The notes beneath the pieces are model-generated. The model was not told where the DNA came from. It searched no databases and saw nothing but the letters and a program-made list of their open reading frames with translations. Position numbers and translations under genes: made by a program. DNA of 27,379 nucleotides from Pilasporangium apinafurcum (lineage: Eukaryota > Oomycota > Peronosporomycetes > Pythiales > Pythiaceae): assembly GCA_001600495.1 (NCBI GenBank), contig BCKE01000111.1, positions 12,096 through 39,474 on the forward strand, given 5' to 3'. Positions 9,311-17,460 of the stretch are shown here, piece after piece (position 1 is the first letter of the stretch; each line of letters begins with the position of its first letter).

Positions 9311-10579
9311 CTAATTATATTTGCGCTCACATTCTTCAATTCTGTATCGTTTGAACTTATCAGGATTCGCTTGTAGCAATGGCAACATCCATTCTTTGGG
9401 GTTTTTACAAACAGAATGCCAGTTAAGCTTATCTGGATTTGCTTGAAAAAGTGGTAACATCCACTCCTGGGGAGTTTCACAAACAAGATGCCAGACAAGC
9501 TTATCTGAATTTGCTTGAAAAAGTGGTAACATCCACTCTTGGGGGTTGTCACAGAGAGTACGCCAGGCGGGCGTGTCTCGCTTCGCTGGAGCGAAGACCT
9601 TGTCTTGATTCGCTTCAAAAAGTGGTAATATCCATTTGTTCATGTTGCGACAAAGACTTTTCCAGTGTAGTTTGTTTGGGTTTGCTTGTAGTAGTGGTAA
9701 CATCCACTCTTGAGGGTTTCCACAAATAATATCCCAGCTAAGCTTATCTGAACGCGTTTTGAAGAGTCCCAGCACCCATTTTTGTGGCCTGTTGCAAAGA
9801 TTTTTCCAAAAAAGCTGATCTAAATGCGTTTTGAAGAGTCCCAGCATCCATTCTTTAGGCCAGTTGCAAAGTTGTTTCCAGTCGAGTTTATCTGGGTTTG
9901 TTTGTAATACTGGTAGTATCCACTCTTGCGGGAAGAGGCAAATAGAATTCCAAGTGAGCTTGTCTGGATTCGCTTTGAAGAGTGGCAGCATCCATTTTTG
10001 AGAGCTGTTACAGAGTTGTTTCCAATCGAGCTTGTCTGGGTGCGCTTCGAAGAGCAGTAGTATTGACACATGAGGATAAGAGCAAAACTGTTTCCAATTA
10101 AACTTGTCGGGATACGCTATCAAGAGCGGTAGTATCCATTTTTGAGGCCTGTTGCAGAGTTGTCCCCAATCGAGCTTGTCTGGGTGCGCTTCGAAGAGCG
10201 GCAGCATCCATTCTTCAGGGTTGTTGTAGAATCGTTTCCAATCTAGCTTGTTTGGACGCGCTTCAAAGAGCGGCAGCATCCATTTTTGAGGTTTGTCGCA
10301 GAGTTGTATCCAACCTAGCTTGTCTAGATGGGCTTTGAAGAGTGGTAGTAACCACGAGCCTGGACAGCAACACAACTCAATCCAGTCGAGAAAAGAAAGC
10401 ACGTTCTGACATCTAGGATCAGCCCATAGCGCAACCAGATTAATCTTGAAATGTTTTCCCTCGGTCTTTATAATTTTCTTAGTTCGCAACCGCACGCGAT
10501 TCGACACGGCTACCCTAAAGTTGCCGTCGTCGCTCTTGCTCGGTCGACACTCCCGCTTTCTTTTTCCTTTCGCCGGCAT
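9311..10579 (-). CDS. Protein of 24-residue W/PDKL repeats, giant-virus-like
   Basis: An intact 422-residue ORF with no signal peptide or membrane segment. After a basic N-terminus (MPAKGKRKRECRP) it consists of about 13 units of 24 residues, plus a degenerate first one. The unit is approximately DKLxWxxLCxxPQEWMLPLFxANP. One unit near the C-terminus carries a 9-residue insertion (APAKRDTPA). The pattern of tryptophan, PQEWMLPLF and NPDKL resembles the short NPDKI-W repeats I know from giant DNA viruses (mimivirus relatives), which are of unknown function. That resemblance is from memory and unaligned. Alternatives are an oomycete-specific solenoid or a binding protein with tandem helical hairpins. 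Start at 10579 is the only Met giving the basic N-terminus; upstream is AT-rich with stops. Confidence 0.7.
   Translation of the reverse strand: MPAKGKRKRECRPSKSDDGNFRVAVSNRVRLRTKKIIKTEGKHFKINLVALWADPRCQNVLSFLDWIELCCCPGSWLLPLFKAHLDKLGWIQLCDKPQKWMLPLFEARPNKLDWKRFYNNPEEWMLPLFEAHPDKLDWGQLCNRPQKWILPLLIAYPDKFNWKQFCSYPHVSILLLFEAHPDKLDWKQLCNSSQKWMLPLFKANPDKLTWNSICLFPQEWILPVLQTNPDKLDWKQLCNWPKEWMLGLFKTHLDQLFWKNLCNRPQKWVLGLFKTRSDKLSWDIICGNPQEWMLPLLQANPNKLHWKSLCRNMNKWILPLFEANQDKVFAPAKRDTPAWRTLCDNPQEWMLPLFQANSDKLVWHLVCETPQEWMLPLFQANPDKLNWHSVCKNPKEWMLPLLQANPDKFKRYRIEECERKYN
9330..10390 (-). repeat. 72-bp coding tandem repeat, ~13 diverged copies
   Basis: The DNA underlying the 24-residue units repeats every 72 bases. 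Adjacent units are diverged but keep anchors such as catccattyttg and cttgtctgg on the plus strand. The series is broken once, by a 27-base insertion near 9570-9600. Confidence 0.85.
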
Positions 10580-10819
10580 TGAAGCAAATTGAAGAGTTCA
10601 AAACTAAGATAAAAAAGGAGGATACAAAAAATTATCAGATAAATGGAAAAAAATTATCATATATTTGAAAAATAAAAATAATCTACCATATGTTTGAAAA
10701 ATAAAAATAATTTATCAAATGTTTGAAAAATAAAAATACTCTACCAGGCATTTGAAAAATAAAAATAGGGTGCTGTTATTTACACGGGGTAACAAAATTT
10801 GTTATTAACACGGACTAGA
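10580..10819. promoter_or_regulatory. AT-rich upstream region of the repeat-protein gene
   Basis: Very AT-rich, dominated by a 29-bp tandem repeat (10653-10768). By position it would contain the promoter of the minus-strand gene that starts at 10579. No clear TATA/Inr pair can be singled out. Confidence 0.3.
10653..10768. repeat. 29-bp AT-rich tandem repeat, 4 copies
   Basis: The core tttgaaaaataaaaata starts at 10664, 10693, 10722 and 10751, exactly 29 bases apart, with variable ctaccata-like spacers. A degenerate partial copy may precede it from about 10632. Confidence 0.92.
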
Positions 10820-10828
10820 AAAAAATTA
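10820..10828. repeat. Left target-site duplication of the MITE (9 bp)
   Basis: aaaaaatta, identical to 11572-11580. It marks the pre-insertion target. Confidence 0.88.
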
Positions 10829-11571
10829 GGGAAAATTCCAAAAGGTGACGCAAATCGAATATTTGCGCAAAAGGCGATACAAATTGTTTTAAACATCTAC
10901 CTTAGTATTTCTTACCGCACAGTGCTGTAAATTACGGAGCCCCCGAAAAGTTACAACACTATCAATGAGTCTTTTAGCTCTTATTTTGTTCAGAAAACGA
11001 ATTTTAAGCAATAAAATGACATAATCAACGAAAAAAATCGTAGGCTATCAGCTAGTGGTAGTTTCAGCAAAATTCAGTATGCAGAAAGATCTATCTGTAG
11101 CAGTTACAATGACAAAGGATGAACATAAAGCAGTCTTTACCCTCCATATCACTCAGATCTCCAGCCCAAAGAAACAATATGGGGCAAGTAGGAAGACTGT
11201 ATACCAAAATAGCTACCTTCGAGGATGTGTTCGAAAGACTGCAAGTAGCATTCTCACAGTTAGCTGCTGTACAAGTCCAGGGAGTGTATTGACAACGTGA
11301 TTTTTTATTGACAGAGAATTGTAAATTATCATGTGTATATGTGTTTTCAACTTACCAGATTGTCTAGATTTTGGTGAGATATGGCAAATAACCAAGTAAA
11401 AGAGGATCATGGATGGTGTTGTGCATTGCAAAAAAGGATAATGCTGTAACTCTTCAGGGACTCCGTAATTTACAGCACTGTGCGGTAAGAAATACTAAGG
11501 TAGATGTTTAAAACAATTTGTATCACCTTTTGCGCAAATATTCGATTTGTGTCACCTTTTGGAATTTTCCC
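10829..11571. mobile_element. Mutator-type (MULE) MITE, non-autonomous
   Basis: A 743-bp element with terminal inverted repeats of 135 bp: 10829-10963 pairs with 11437-11571. It starts GGGAAAATTCCAAAAGGTGA. The two arms differ at about seven sites, all transitions. A perfect 9-bp target-site duplication, aaaaaatta, flanks it (10820-10828 and 11572-11580). Long TIRs plus a 9-bp duplication is the hallmark of the Mutator superfamily. The interior has no transposase; an 81-codon ORF there has no support. Mobilised, if at all, in trans. Confidence 0.9.
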
Positions 11572-11580
11572 AAAAAATTA
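11572..11580. repeat. Right target-site duplication of the MITE (9 bp)
   Basis: aaaaaatta, identical to 10820-10828. Confidence 0.88.
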
Positions 11581-11720
11581 TTTGTAGCAATAGCATAGGA
11601 TAATTGGACGAAAACTTGGACAGAGTATAGTAATTGGCGGAAAACTTGGGACGGAGACTCTTGATTAGCTGATGCTTTACTTAACTTTACCTGGAGTGGT
11701 GTGGATCTTGAAGGAAAGTA

Positions 11721-11929
11721 CAGTGACTCACAAAAGTGTTAAAGTGTTTTGCATTTTTGTATTTGCGAGTTCATAACTTTTCCAAATCAAGTCGAATCAA
11801 TATGAAACTTAGCTTAATATTGGACAATCATCTTGTATATATGTAGCAAAAATTATAGACTGAGACATGCAGTGGTTGATGAGATATGAAGATCAGAACA
11901 TACCAGTTTCATTTTAACACTTTTGTTGC
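11721..11929. repeat. Tc1-like element, left terminal inverted repeat
   Basis: 209 bp, pairs with 13133-13341. The outermost 40 bases are nearly perfect. Confidence 0.9.
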
Positions 11930-12063
11930 TGGTACATCAATATTTGGTATTTCCTCCTTTCGCCTTCANGACCGCCTTAATCCTGCGAGGCATGCTTTCA
12001 ATGAGTGACATACACTCTGTTTGAGAGATTTCGCTCCATTTGGCTTCGATTCTTTCCCACAAT

Positions 12064-12946
12064 TCACAGATTCCTTGCGGCGGAGTTGGGTAAGAACCAA
12101 GCTTTCTTTTGAGCACGCCCTACAGATGTTCGATCGGGTTTAGGTCCGGAGACTGCGGCGGCCACTCCAACACGTTCATATTTAGGTTTTGCAAACATTC
12201 TGGCTTTTTTGGAGGTGTGCTTGGGATCGTTGTCTTGCTGGAATATCGCAGTCTCCTTTTCCATTCCATAGTATTCCATCGTCTGCACCAACTCATCCTC
12301 CAATATCTTGCAGTACAGCTCAGCATCCGAACCACCATCTATTTTTGCTCAGATATCCAACACTGTGAGCCGTCATGCATCCCCAAACCATCACCGAACC
12401 GCCGCCATGCTTCACTGTCGGCTGGGCAATTCTATCCGACAGACCTTCTCCTTTGGATTTCCAGCACCATAGTCGGCCATCGAACCCAAAACGGTTGATT
12501 TTGGTCTCGTCAGACCAAATGACACGGTTCCAGTCGTTAACGGTCCAGTATCGGTGCTTTCTTGCAAATTCCAGTCGCTTCTTCCGGTTTTTTGCAGAGA
12601 TGCTTTGCTTTTTGACTTTGTGTTTGGCTTACAATCCGTTTGATTTCAAAACACGCCGAACTGTCTGAGCACTCACATTGATGCTGAAATCCTGTCGAAG
12701 CATCACTGTGGCTTACACGGCGGTATCATACTTCCCAGCAACGATATTTCTGATAATACTCCTCTTAACAACTTGGCTGAGCTTGGATGGTTGGCCACTT
12801 TTGTTTCTTGGTTGCTGAATTCCGTTCCTTTTGGCAATGTTATGGATAGTCACGTAGCTGATACTCAATCTCCTTGCAATTTCCTGTATGAGAGTCCATT
12901 TTTGAGATGTAGAATGGCGCTGTTTACTTTGTCTTGTGGTATGCAC
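12064..12946 (-). pseudogene. Degenerate Tc1 transposase
   Basis: The N-terminal helix-turn-helix part (WTLIQEIARRLSISYVTIHN) opens at 12946. TAA codons interrupt the same frame at 12713-12715 and about 12629-12631. The catalytic core follows: RVIWSDETKINRFG (first Asp), GGGSVMVWG, then FQQDNDPKHTSK (second Asp) in one frame and LEWPPQSPDLNPIEHL (third acid) in another, near 12130-12190. There are thus at least two nonsense codons and at least one frameshift near the C-terminus. The family identity is secure from the ordered motifs; activity is excluded. Confidence 0.88.
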
Positions 12947-13008
12947 TTCGTTGCAAATTGGAAAATGAGTGAGTGGTTGAGTGCTCCCAGAAGTCTCAAA
13001 ATGCTCTA

Positions 13009-13091
13009 GAATATTCTGATAGGAACGTTCTAAGATGTTCTAAATCAAGTATAGATTGTTCTAGAGCATTTTTATGTGTTATAGAATGTTC
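13009..13091. promoter_or_regulatory. Cluster of GAAnnTTC units upstream of the Tc1 transposase
   Basis: Three perfect GAAnnTTC palindromes (gaatattc 13009-13016, gaacgttc 13023-13030, gaatgttc 13084-13091), with additional gttcta repeats between them. They lie between the right inverted repeat and the transposase start, where its promoter should be. The units match the core of heat-shock elements, but the spacing is irregular. Regulatory role is inference. Confidence 0.3.
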
Positions 13092-13132
13092 TCGAGTGTT
13101 GCAAGGATGAAGTTTAAGAAATTTGTATACTC

Positions 13133-13341
13133 GCAACAAAAGTGTTAAGATGAAACTGATATGTTCTGATCTTCATATCTCATCAACCGCTGCATGTCTC
13201 AACGTATAATTTTTGCTACATATATACAAGATAATCATCTAATATTGAGCTAAGTTTCATATTGATTGGACTTGATTTGAAAAAGCTATGAACTCGCAAA
13301 TACAAAAATGCAAAACACTTTAACACTTTTGTGAGTCACTG
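13133..13341. repeat. Tc1-like element, right terminal inverted repeat
   Basis: 209 bp, pairs with 11721-11929. The transposase promoter should lie just inside this end, because the gene reads leftwards. Confidence 0.9.
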
Positions 13342-13474
13342 TATGTCCCCTTTTGATGGGCGAAAACAGGACATTCTGATCTGACCTACCCCACCCGACC
13401 CCTCTCCCGTCTATATCACAAAACTCCACTCCTTTCACTATACACTATACTTCAGCACCCCTCCCGCACTTAAT
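13342..13474. other. Junction between Tc1-like element and viral element
   Basis: Pyrimidine-rich plus strand (cccaccc, cctctcccg), then a TATA-like tatacactatac just before the small ORF at 13475. The left edge of the viral element must lie in or near this stretch. No terminal inverted repeat or 6-bp target duplication could be paired with the right side. Confidence 0.35.
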
Positions 13475-13651
13475 ATGCAAACCAATCTTCCAAAATCGCT
13501 TCCTTTCAATCTAGAACACCCTACTAAACTTTTGAAAGGTGCTTTAGAGGATGCAGCTAAATTGTGGTATCTAAAAAAATTATATTGGGGTTCGCTCAGG
13601 AATGCAACAATTTTAGTAAATTGGACGTCACTAACTCAAGTTGATAATTGA
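13475..13651 (+). CDS. Small hypothetical ORF, 58 aa, viral element edge
   Basis: Starts MQTNLPKSLPFNLEHPTKLL and continues with an amphipathic LEDAAKLWYLKKLYW segment before the stop at 13649-13651. TATA-like sequence (tatacactatac, about 13440-13451) lies 24-35 bases upstream, a spacing like that of the other viral genes. Not recognised. It may be a genuine small viral gene or the remnant of a longer one. Composition fits the viral element better than the transposon on its left. Confidence 0.4.
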   Translation: MQTNLPKSLPFNLEHPTKLLKGALEDAAKLWYLKKLYWGSLRNATILVNWTSLTQVDN

Positions 13652-13687
13652 GAATAGTCTCGGAGGGGATAAAAAAATGTAACTCGT

Positions 13688-13996
13688 CTAAAGCAACTCA
13701 TTAATCGCTTGACTGAGTTTACGACAGTTCTGCTTAACATAAAGGCTAGCAGCTAACCATTCAAAATACTTTGGGTCGTTTTGCTTGAGCCAACCAATCG
13801 AGCGCATCTTATGCTTACCCCAAGTCAGCATATGAGTTCCATCATCTTCAGTGAACTTTTCCTCTAGGAAGTCCTTCAAACCATTGTGACGTTTCAAAAT
13901 ATCTGGCATGGTCATAACCCAGCGCACATATAGTGGATCTTGAGAGAAGGCTTCTTCATAAAACAAACCCTTATATTTTCCAAATGTTAACATCAT
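13688..13996 (-). CDS. ExoX-C-like small protein with duplicated GK(Y/H)K motif
   Basis: A 102-residue protein. It carries two copies of the short module seen at the C-terminus of exodeoxyribonuclease X-like proteins: MLTFGKYKGLFYEEAF with DPLYVRWVM (residues 2-28), and MLTWGKHKMRSIGWL with DPKYFEWL (residues 56-81). In bacteria and DNA viruses this module is thought to be nucleic-acid binding, either alone or attached to nucleases. Here there is no nuclease domain. Two adjacent Met codons (13994-13996 and 13991-13993) could start it. It is divergent from the 66-residue ORF at 14059 and shares the palindromic TATA with it. Confidence 0.55.
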   Translation of the reverse strand: MMLTFGKYKGLFYEEAFSQDPLYVRWVMTMPDILKRHNGLKDFLEEKFTEDDGTHMLTWGKHKMRSIGWLKQNDPKYFEWLAASLYVKQNCRKLSQAINELL

Positions 13997-14016
13997 GCTT
14001 GAATCTATGAGCTCTA

Positions 14017-14024
14017 CTATATAG
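14017..14024. promoter_or_regulatory. Palindromic bidirectional TATA element
   Basis: The perfect palindrome CTATATAG sits in the 62-base gap between two divergent genes, 21 bases from one start (13996) and 35 from the other (14059). It reads identically for both directions. Similar TATA-like motifs occur 13-35 bases upstream of other genes in the element. Confidence 0.5.
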
Positions 14025-14058
14025 AGTTAATCAGATTTTGTTAGAAATTAAATAAAAA

Positions 14059-14259
14059 ATGGATATTCAATACGTTGAATGTGACAGTCCTAAATACGTT
14101 ATCGATACAAAAGATTACGGGTCAGTGGAGAAGCCGCGAGAGACGTCGGGGAATAAACCAAACTCGAAGGTAATTTCGTTTGAATTACCAAAGCCGGAGT
14201 ATCGAACGAAGAAAAGAACGCTCGAGGAAGCAAAGGCATTTTGCATGCCAGATATTTAA
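14059..14259 (+). CDS. Small viral ORF, 66 aa
   Basis: MDIQYVECDSPKYVIDTKDY opens it, and a charged, basic C-terminal half follows. No family recognised. Support comes from a TATA element 35 bases upstream, an A-rich leader directly before the ATG, and tight packing: its stop TAA (14257-14259) interlocks with the convergent penton stop in the tetranucleotide TTAA. No hydrophobic segment; probably soluble. Confidence 0.5.
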   Translation: MDIQYVECDSPKYVIDTKDYGSVEKPRETSGNKPNSKVISFELPKPEYRTKKRTLEEAKAFCMPDI

Positions 14260-15122
14260 CGTCGCGGGCGGAAAGCAAGAACAATCGAGATATTTGGATC
14301 GCGNATTTTAACAAACCGCTCGAGTTGATCAATGATTGTCAGTCTAATCGAAGCATAGGAACCGTCCTTTATTGGAATCCAGCTGTATTCGTTCGGTGTA
14401 TAGCTAATCATTTGACCAGCTTGAGTAGACTTGCTATCAAACATACTCAAGATATCGGAAGGCACCGTGTATGGATTGTCGATCAAGTTGCATCGGACAA
14501 TGAAAGAAGATACAGGGTTGATAGTAGGNGCGATAGATCCGAGGAAAGTCTGAGCCGTTGTTTGATCGGATGAAGGAAAACTACCGATTTGGAAGCCAAT
14601 CAAAGAACCAAATGCGGTATTGCTAATTGAGAGAATAGGCACTCGAGTTGTTGTTGGTAACCCGCTNCCGACAGAGGAGTATAAACCGCTCGCTGGACGT
14701 GACCAACCGCTAGGTAGAGAAGTTGGGACAGGACTCAAATCAACCTGNGCACTATAGTAAACGGAATTCTCGGTGATCTGGAAATAGTGTCGANAATTAC
14801 CATCAGCATCAATTAGATAAGCCCCAGCAGCTTCAAGCTTACGCTGAATGAAACGTGTCATATCGGCATAGCTATAGAGACCATCGTCGAATACGATGGA
14901 TACAGAGCTTGTGCTAGAAGCTGTCGGCATGATAATCGATATAGTATTGTTTCCATATTGGGATGAATCGATATTGAAAACGGAATTATACATGTTGATA
15001 CTGTGGATAGCTACCTCAGTGTCTGTAAACGAGGCANATGTGCCTGGGANTACATGCTCCAATTGGTTATTGAAACCATTGAAGATAATGTTAGTGGAAT
15101 TGAGATGGATTAGGTAGCTCAT
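14256..15122 (-). CDS. Polinton-type minor capsid (penton) protein
   Basis: Forms the pentameric vertices of the icosahedral capsid and is expected to adopt a single jelly-roll fold. The recognisable part is C-terminal: IVRCNLIDNPYTVPSDILSM, then SYTPNEYSWIPIKDGSYASI, and near the end IRDPN-like residues followed by ISIVLAF. This matches the pattern of Polinton/adintovirus pentons (a Ser/Pro-Ser-Asp bend, a 'W.P..DG.Y..IR' turn, 'DPN..I.L'). I chose the Met at 15122 (MSYLIHL) over the one 48 bases upstream, which would overlap the protease gene. About eight ambiguous bases lie in the gene, but the frame is open. It lies directly downstream of the protease with a 34-bp gap. A 95-bp identical fragment recurs inverted at the right end of the window. 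Confidence 0.82.
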   Translation of the reverse strand: MSYLIHLNSTNIIFNGFNNQLEHVXPGTXASFTDTEVAIHSINMYNSVFNIDSSQYGNNTISIIMPTASSTSSVSIVFDDGLYSYADMTRFIQRKLEAAGAYLIDADGNXRHYFQITENSVYYSXQVDLSPVPTSLPSGWSRPASGLYSSVXSGLPTTTRVPILSISNTAFGSLIGFQIGSFPSSDQTTAQTFLGSIXPTINPVSSFIVRCNLIDNPYTVPSDILSMFDSKSTQAGQMISYTPNEYSWIPIKDGSYASIRLTIIDQLERFVKXRDPNISIVLAFRPRR

Positions 15123-15156
15123 CGTTCTAGTTATATTAATGTTGGGACAAAAACTC

Positions 15157-15513
15157 TCAAATCGCATCAATATCCAAGTCCGTGAATCCTTTCATCAACT
15201 CCGGCCTATTTTTTTGTTTAGAATAGATGCCGCAGAATTCGGAATAGGTTCCTTGGTATTGAAACTCGTTGTATGGTAGCTTCCCAAGGACTGTAGGAGG
15301 TCCAACCCCGGTTGAATCAAGATATTCTCCACTGTTTGTGCAAACCCAGTGGCCAACGCCCGAAGGGCTTGATCTAAGTAAAATCAAATGAGTTCCTTTC
15401 GATACAGACTTTGATGCTTCACTGATATCGACTACACTATNCAACTTGATTCNGATGATTTCAGNCAACTTGATTAGATCATGGTCGCTCGTAACTGGCT
15501 TCACGAGATCCAT
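15157..15513 (-). CDS. Adenain-like cysteine protease
   Basis: Maturation protease that cleaves capsid-associated precursors after (M/I/L)XGG or (M/I/L)XGX-G sites. At 118 residues it is much shorter than adenovirus adenain (about 200). The catalytic order is visible: His55 in GVGHWVCT, Asp66 in EYLDSTGVGPP, Gln85 or Gln87 in YNEFQYQGTY, and Cys94 in SEFCGIYSK. The spacing and the D-S-x-G-x-x-P-P motif are those of virophage and Polinton proteases. Three ambiguous bases fall in the N-terminal 25 codons. The ATG is 72 bases from the divergent capsid gene start. Matching cleavage motifs occur in two neighbouring proteins. Confidence 0.8.
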   Translation of the reverse strand: MDLVKPVTSDHDLIKLXEIIXIKLXSVVDISEASKSVSKGTHLILLRSSPSGVGHWVCTNSGEYLDSTGVGPPTVLGKLPYNEFQYQGTYSEFCGIYSKQKNRPELMKGFTDLDIDAI

Positions 15514-15552
15514 TTATTTAATCTAGAAACGAGGCAGTCTTTGTTGCTTCAA

Positions 15553-15560
15553 CTATATAA
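15553..15560 (+). promoter_or_regulatory. TATA element of the major capsid gene
   Basis: The octamer ctatataa, inside actatataata, is 25 bases before the ATG chosen at 15586. Confidence 0.45.
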
Positions 15561-15585
15561 TACTAGAAGAGAAACGATTAGAGAC

Positions 15586-17421
15586 ATGACTGACGTTACA
15601 CAGCTAAGTGATACATATCTGCTTGATAGCTCGCTCAAGAGCGACCAAGAGATTCGCGTAAGTCGAGCCAAGAAGATTGTAACCCTCACGGATAACAACC
15701 AAGGTAGTTACACCGGCGGGTTGATTACGATCGATGGAACAACTCAGCTTAACGGTGCTCAGGGTTTCGCCGCCCTCAAGGAGGGATACTTGACTCTGCC
15801 ATACGTAATTACAGCTAAGAACACCGGTAACCAAGCTTTCAACGCACCCCTCTCCCGCTTCGCATGTAGTCTGAAGACAGGAGTCTGGAATGTAATTTCT
15901 AACCTAGAGGTTGAGCTCAATGGTAAGTCGATTCTGACTTCGAATGACTACAAGAGCTTCTGGGCCAACATCTGTCCTGCTACCGAAACCAGTGTAGGGG
16001 ATATGTTCAAGCATGGTGCCGACACAAATCTTTACCCCGACGATTGGTTCTCTATTAATTACTCCAAGGCGGCATCAACTGCGGGCGACGGCTACTCCAA
16101 CAACCAATGTGATACGAATCAGTTCCTTGATGCCACTCTAGGTCAAAATCAAGAGAATCGCTCGTGTAACTCGGGCTTCGTTTCGAAGCTTAATAACACA
16201 CCTGCTGTCATTGATATGACTACTAATGATGCGTTCAGTTGGCCTTCGCTACGAAAGAATGGTATCATGAACATTATTCAGCAGAGTGGACGAGGTGGCT
16301 TCATTGAAGCAGCGACGGCTTCTGCTGGTGCAANTGCGGGAACTTGGGTTTATNTCTTGAAGATTCGGCTCACTGACTTGCACCCGCTTTTCAAGGAACT
16401 CGATCTAGTAGCTAACCCTCAGCTTAAGCTTAAGCTCCGAGTCAACGCAGGAACTGTAGCGATTGATATGGCGCGAACTGATACACCTGCCGCTGTCCAG
16501 GTCGGAGGAAGCACCTTCAACACAACTGCAAGTAGCAGTAACACGCTGTCGTCGATCACTCTTCCTGAATCGAACACAGCTATGAGTCTCAATAGTGTCT
16601 CGTTCTCGAGCGGCTCGGTTTGCCCAATCATGGTAGTCTCTCGAGCTAACAAACAGCCTATGAGCACTGTGAGTTCCACAATCGCATCTCAGATTTCCTT
16701 CTCGTTTGGTGCTCTTCGTAATGCATTCACCGAAACAGCCTCGATTGGTCAATACCTACCATACACGGTTAGTCGACTCAATGTTCCGTTTTATGATCTA
16801 ATCGANGCCCGTCCTATCGTTAGTCGCCCGCTCAAGACGGTCAAGTATCTCGATTCTTATGCAGTCTATTACAAGGGTCAATGTGGTGTGGGGTCAGTCG
16901 ATGGACAGATGAATGCTCCTTTCGATATGACAGTTGGCCCGACCTTTAAAAACATCAAATACGTGGCTGTTATCCCATTCGCGGAATCAACAGGTCTATA
17001 CAACAGTGCTACTAACGTAGAGCAATTCCAGAGTCCGTTTGACAGTGCTCCATACACTTGTATGCCGGGTGCTACAGTTCGCAATTTCCAGGTGCAAATC
17101 GGTTCTGAGNACGTGTTTAAGAAGACAGCAGAATATGATTATGAGACGTTCCTTGATGAGTTCTCCAAACTCGGAGCCATCAACGGTGATGTTGTCCGGG
17201 AAATGAACACTGGCCTTGTTGACATGAACCGCTGGACGTATGCTCAACGTGTCATGGTTGCCGATTGTTCTCGTGTCTCTGAAAAGGATGTTCCGGNCTC
17301 GGTTCGTGTTTCATTTATTAATANTTGCTCCCAGGGTATGAACGTTCTCGTTCTTATCATTCGTGAACGCGAATTGACTATTGATCGACTCACGGGTGAA
17401 GTTGAATCCTTTACTAGTTGA
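15586..17421 (+). CDS. Major capsid protein, double jelly-roll type
   Basis: 611 residues from the chosen start, open except for about six ambiguous codons. It should trimerise into the hexameric capsomers. Diagnostic stretches are the early EYL-like and 'LTLPYVITAKNTG' strand region, the VISNLEVELNGKSILTSNDY turn, IMNIIQQSGRGG and, best of all, LKIRLTDLHPLFKELDL followed by a PQLKLKLRVN strand. The last matches the 'K(I/L)(R/K)L.DL.P.F..LD' motif of Polinton, virophage and Polinton-like virus capsids. I chose Met at 15586 (MTDVTQLSDTYLL) rather than the first in-frame Met at 15481, because a TATA box lies between the two and the upstream part overlaps the divergent protease gene. It is the longest structural gene of the element. 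Confidence 0.82.
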   Translation: MTDVTQLSDTYLLDSSLKSDQEIRVSRAKKIVTLTDNNQGSYTGGLITIDGTTQLNGAQGFAALKEGYLTLPYVITAKNTGNQAFNAPLSRFACSLKTGVWNVISNLEVELNGKSILTSNDYKSFWANICPATETSVGDMFKHGADTNLYPDDWFSINYSKAASTAGDGYSNNQCDTNQFLDATLGQNQENRSCNSGFVSKLNNTPAVIDMTTNDAFSWPSLRKNGIMNIIQQSGRGGFIEAATASAGAXAGTWVYXLKIRLTDLHPLFKELDLVANPQLKLKLRVNAGTVAIDMARTDTPAAVQVGGSTFNTTASSSNTLSSITLPESNTAMSLNSVSFSSGSVCPIMVVSRANKQPMSTVSSTIASQISFSFGALRNAFTETASIGQYLPYTVSRLNVPFYDLIXARPIVSRPLKTVKYLDSYAVYYKGQCGVGSVDGQMNAPFDMTVGPTFKNIKYVAVIPFAESTGLYNSATNVEQFQSPFDSAPYTCMPGATVRNFQVQIGSEXVFKKTAEYDYETFLDEFSKLGAINGDVVREMNTGLVDMNRWTYAQRVMVADCSRVSEKDVPXSVRVSFINXCSQGMNVLVLIIRERELTIDRLTGEVESFTS

Positions 17422-17460
17422 GGTCATTAATAAATAAAAAATTAAAGCTTTTTTTATACC

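Larger units (their letters stand above)
11721..13341 (-). mobile_element. Tc1-like DNA transposon, full length, inactive
   Basis: 1621 bp bounded by cagtgactcac at the left and its complement gtgagtcactg at the right. It sits in a duplicated TA (11719-11720 and 13342-13343), the Tc1/mariner target. The inverted repeats are 209 bp (11721-11929 and 13133-13341), with scattered mismatches. Long repeats of this kind resemble the IR/DR arrangement of some Tc1 elements. One transposase gene on the minus strand is broken (see separate entry). One ambiguous base lies at 11969. Confidence 0.92.

Noticed and set aside
11055-11300. 81-codon ORF inside the Mutator-type element
   Set aside because: No motif, no similarity to a transposase, and the element is MITE-sized; chance ORF.
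15481-15585. Upstream start for the major capsid gene
   Set aside because: It would overlap the divergent protease gene and contain the TATA box at 15553; the Met at 15586 is preferred.
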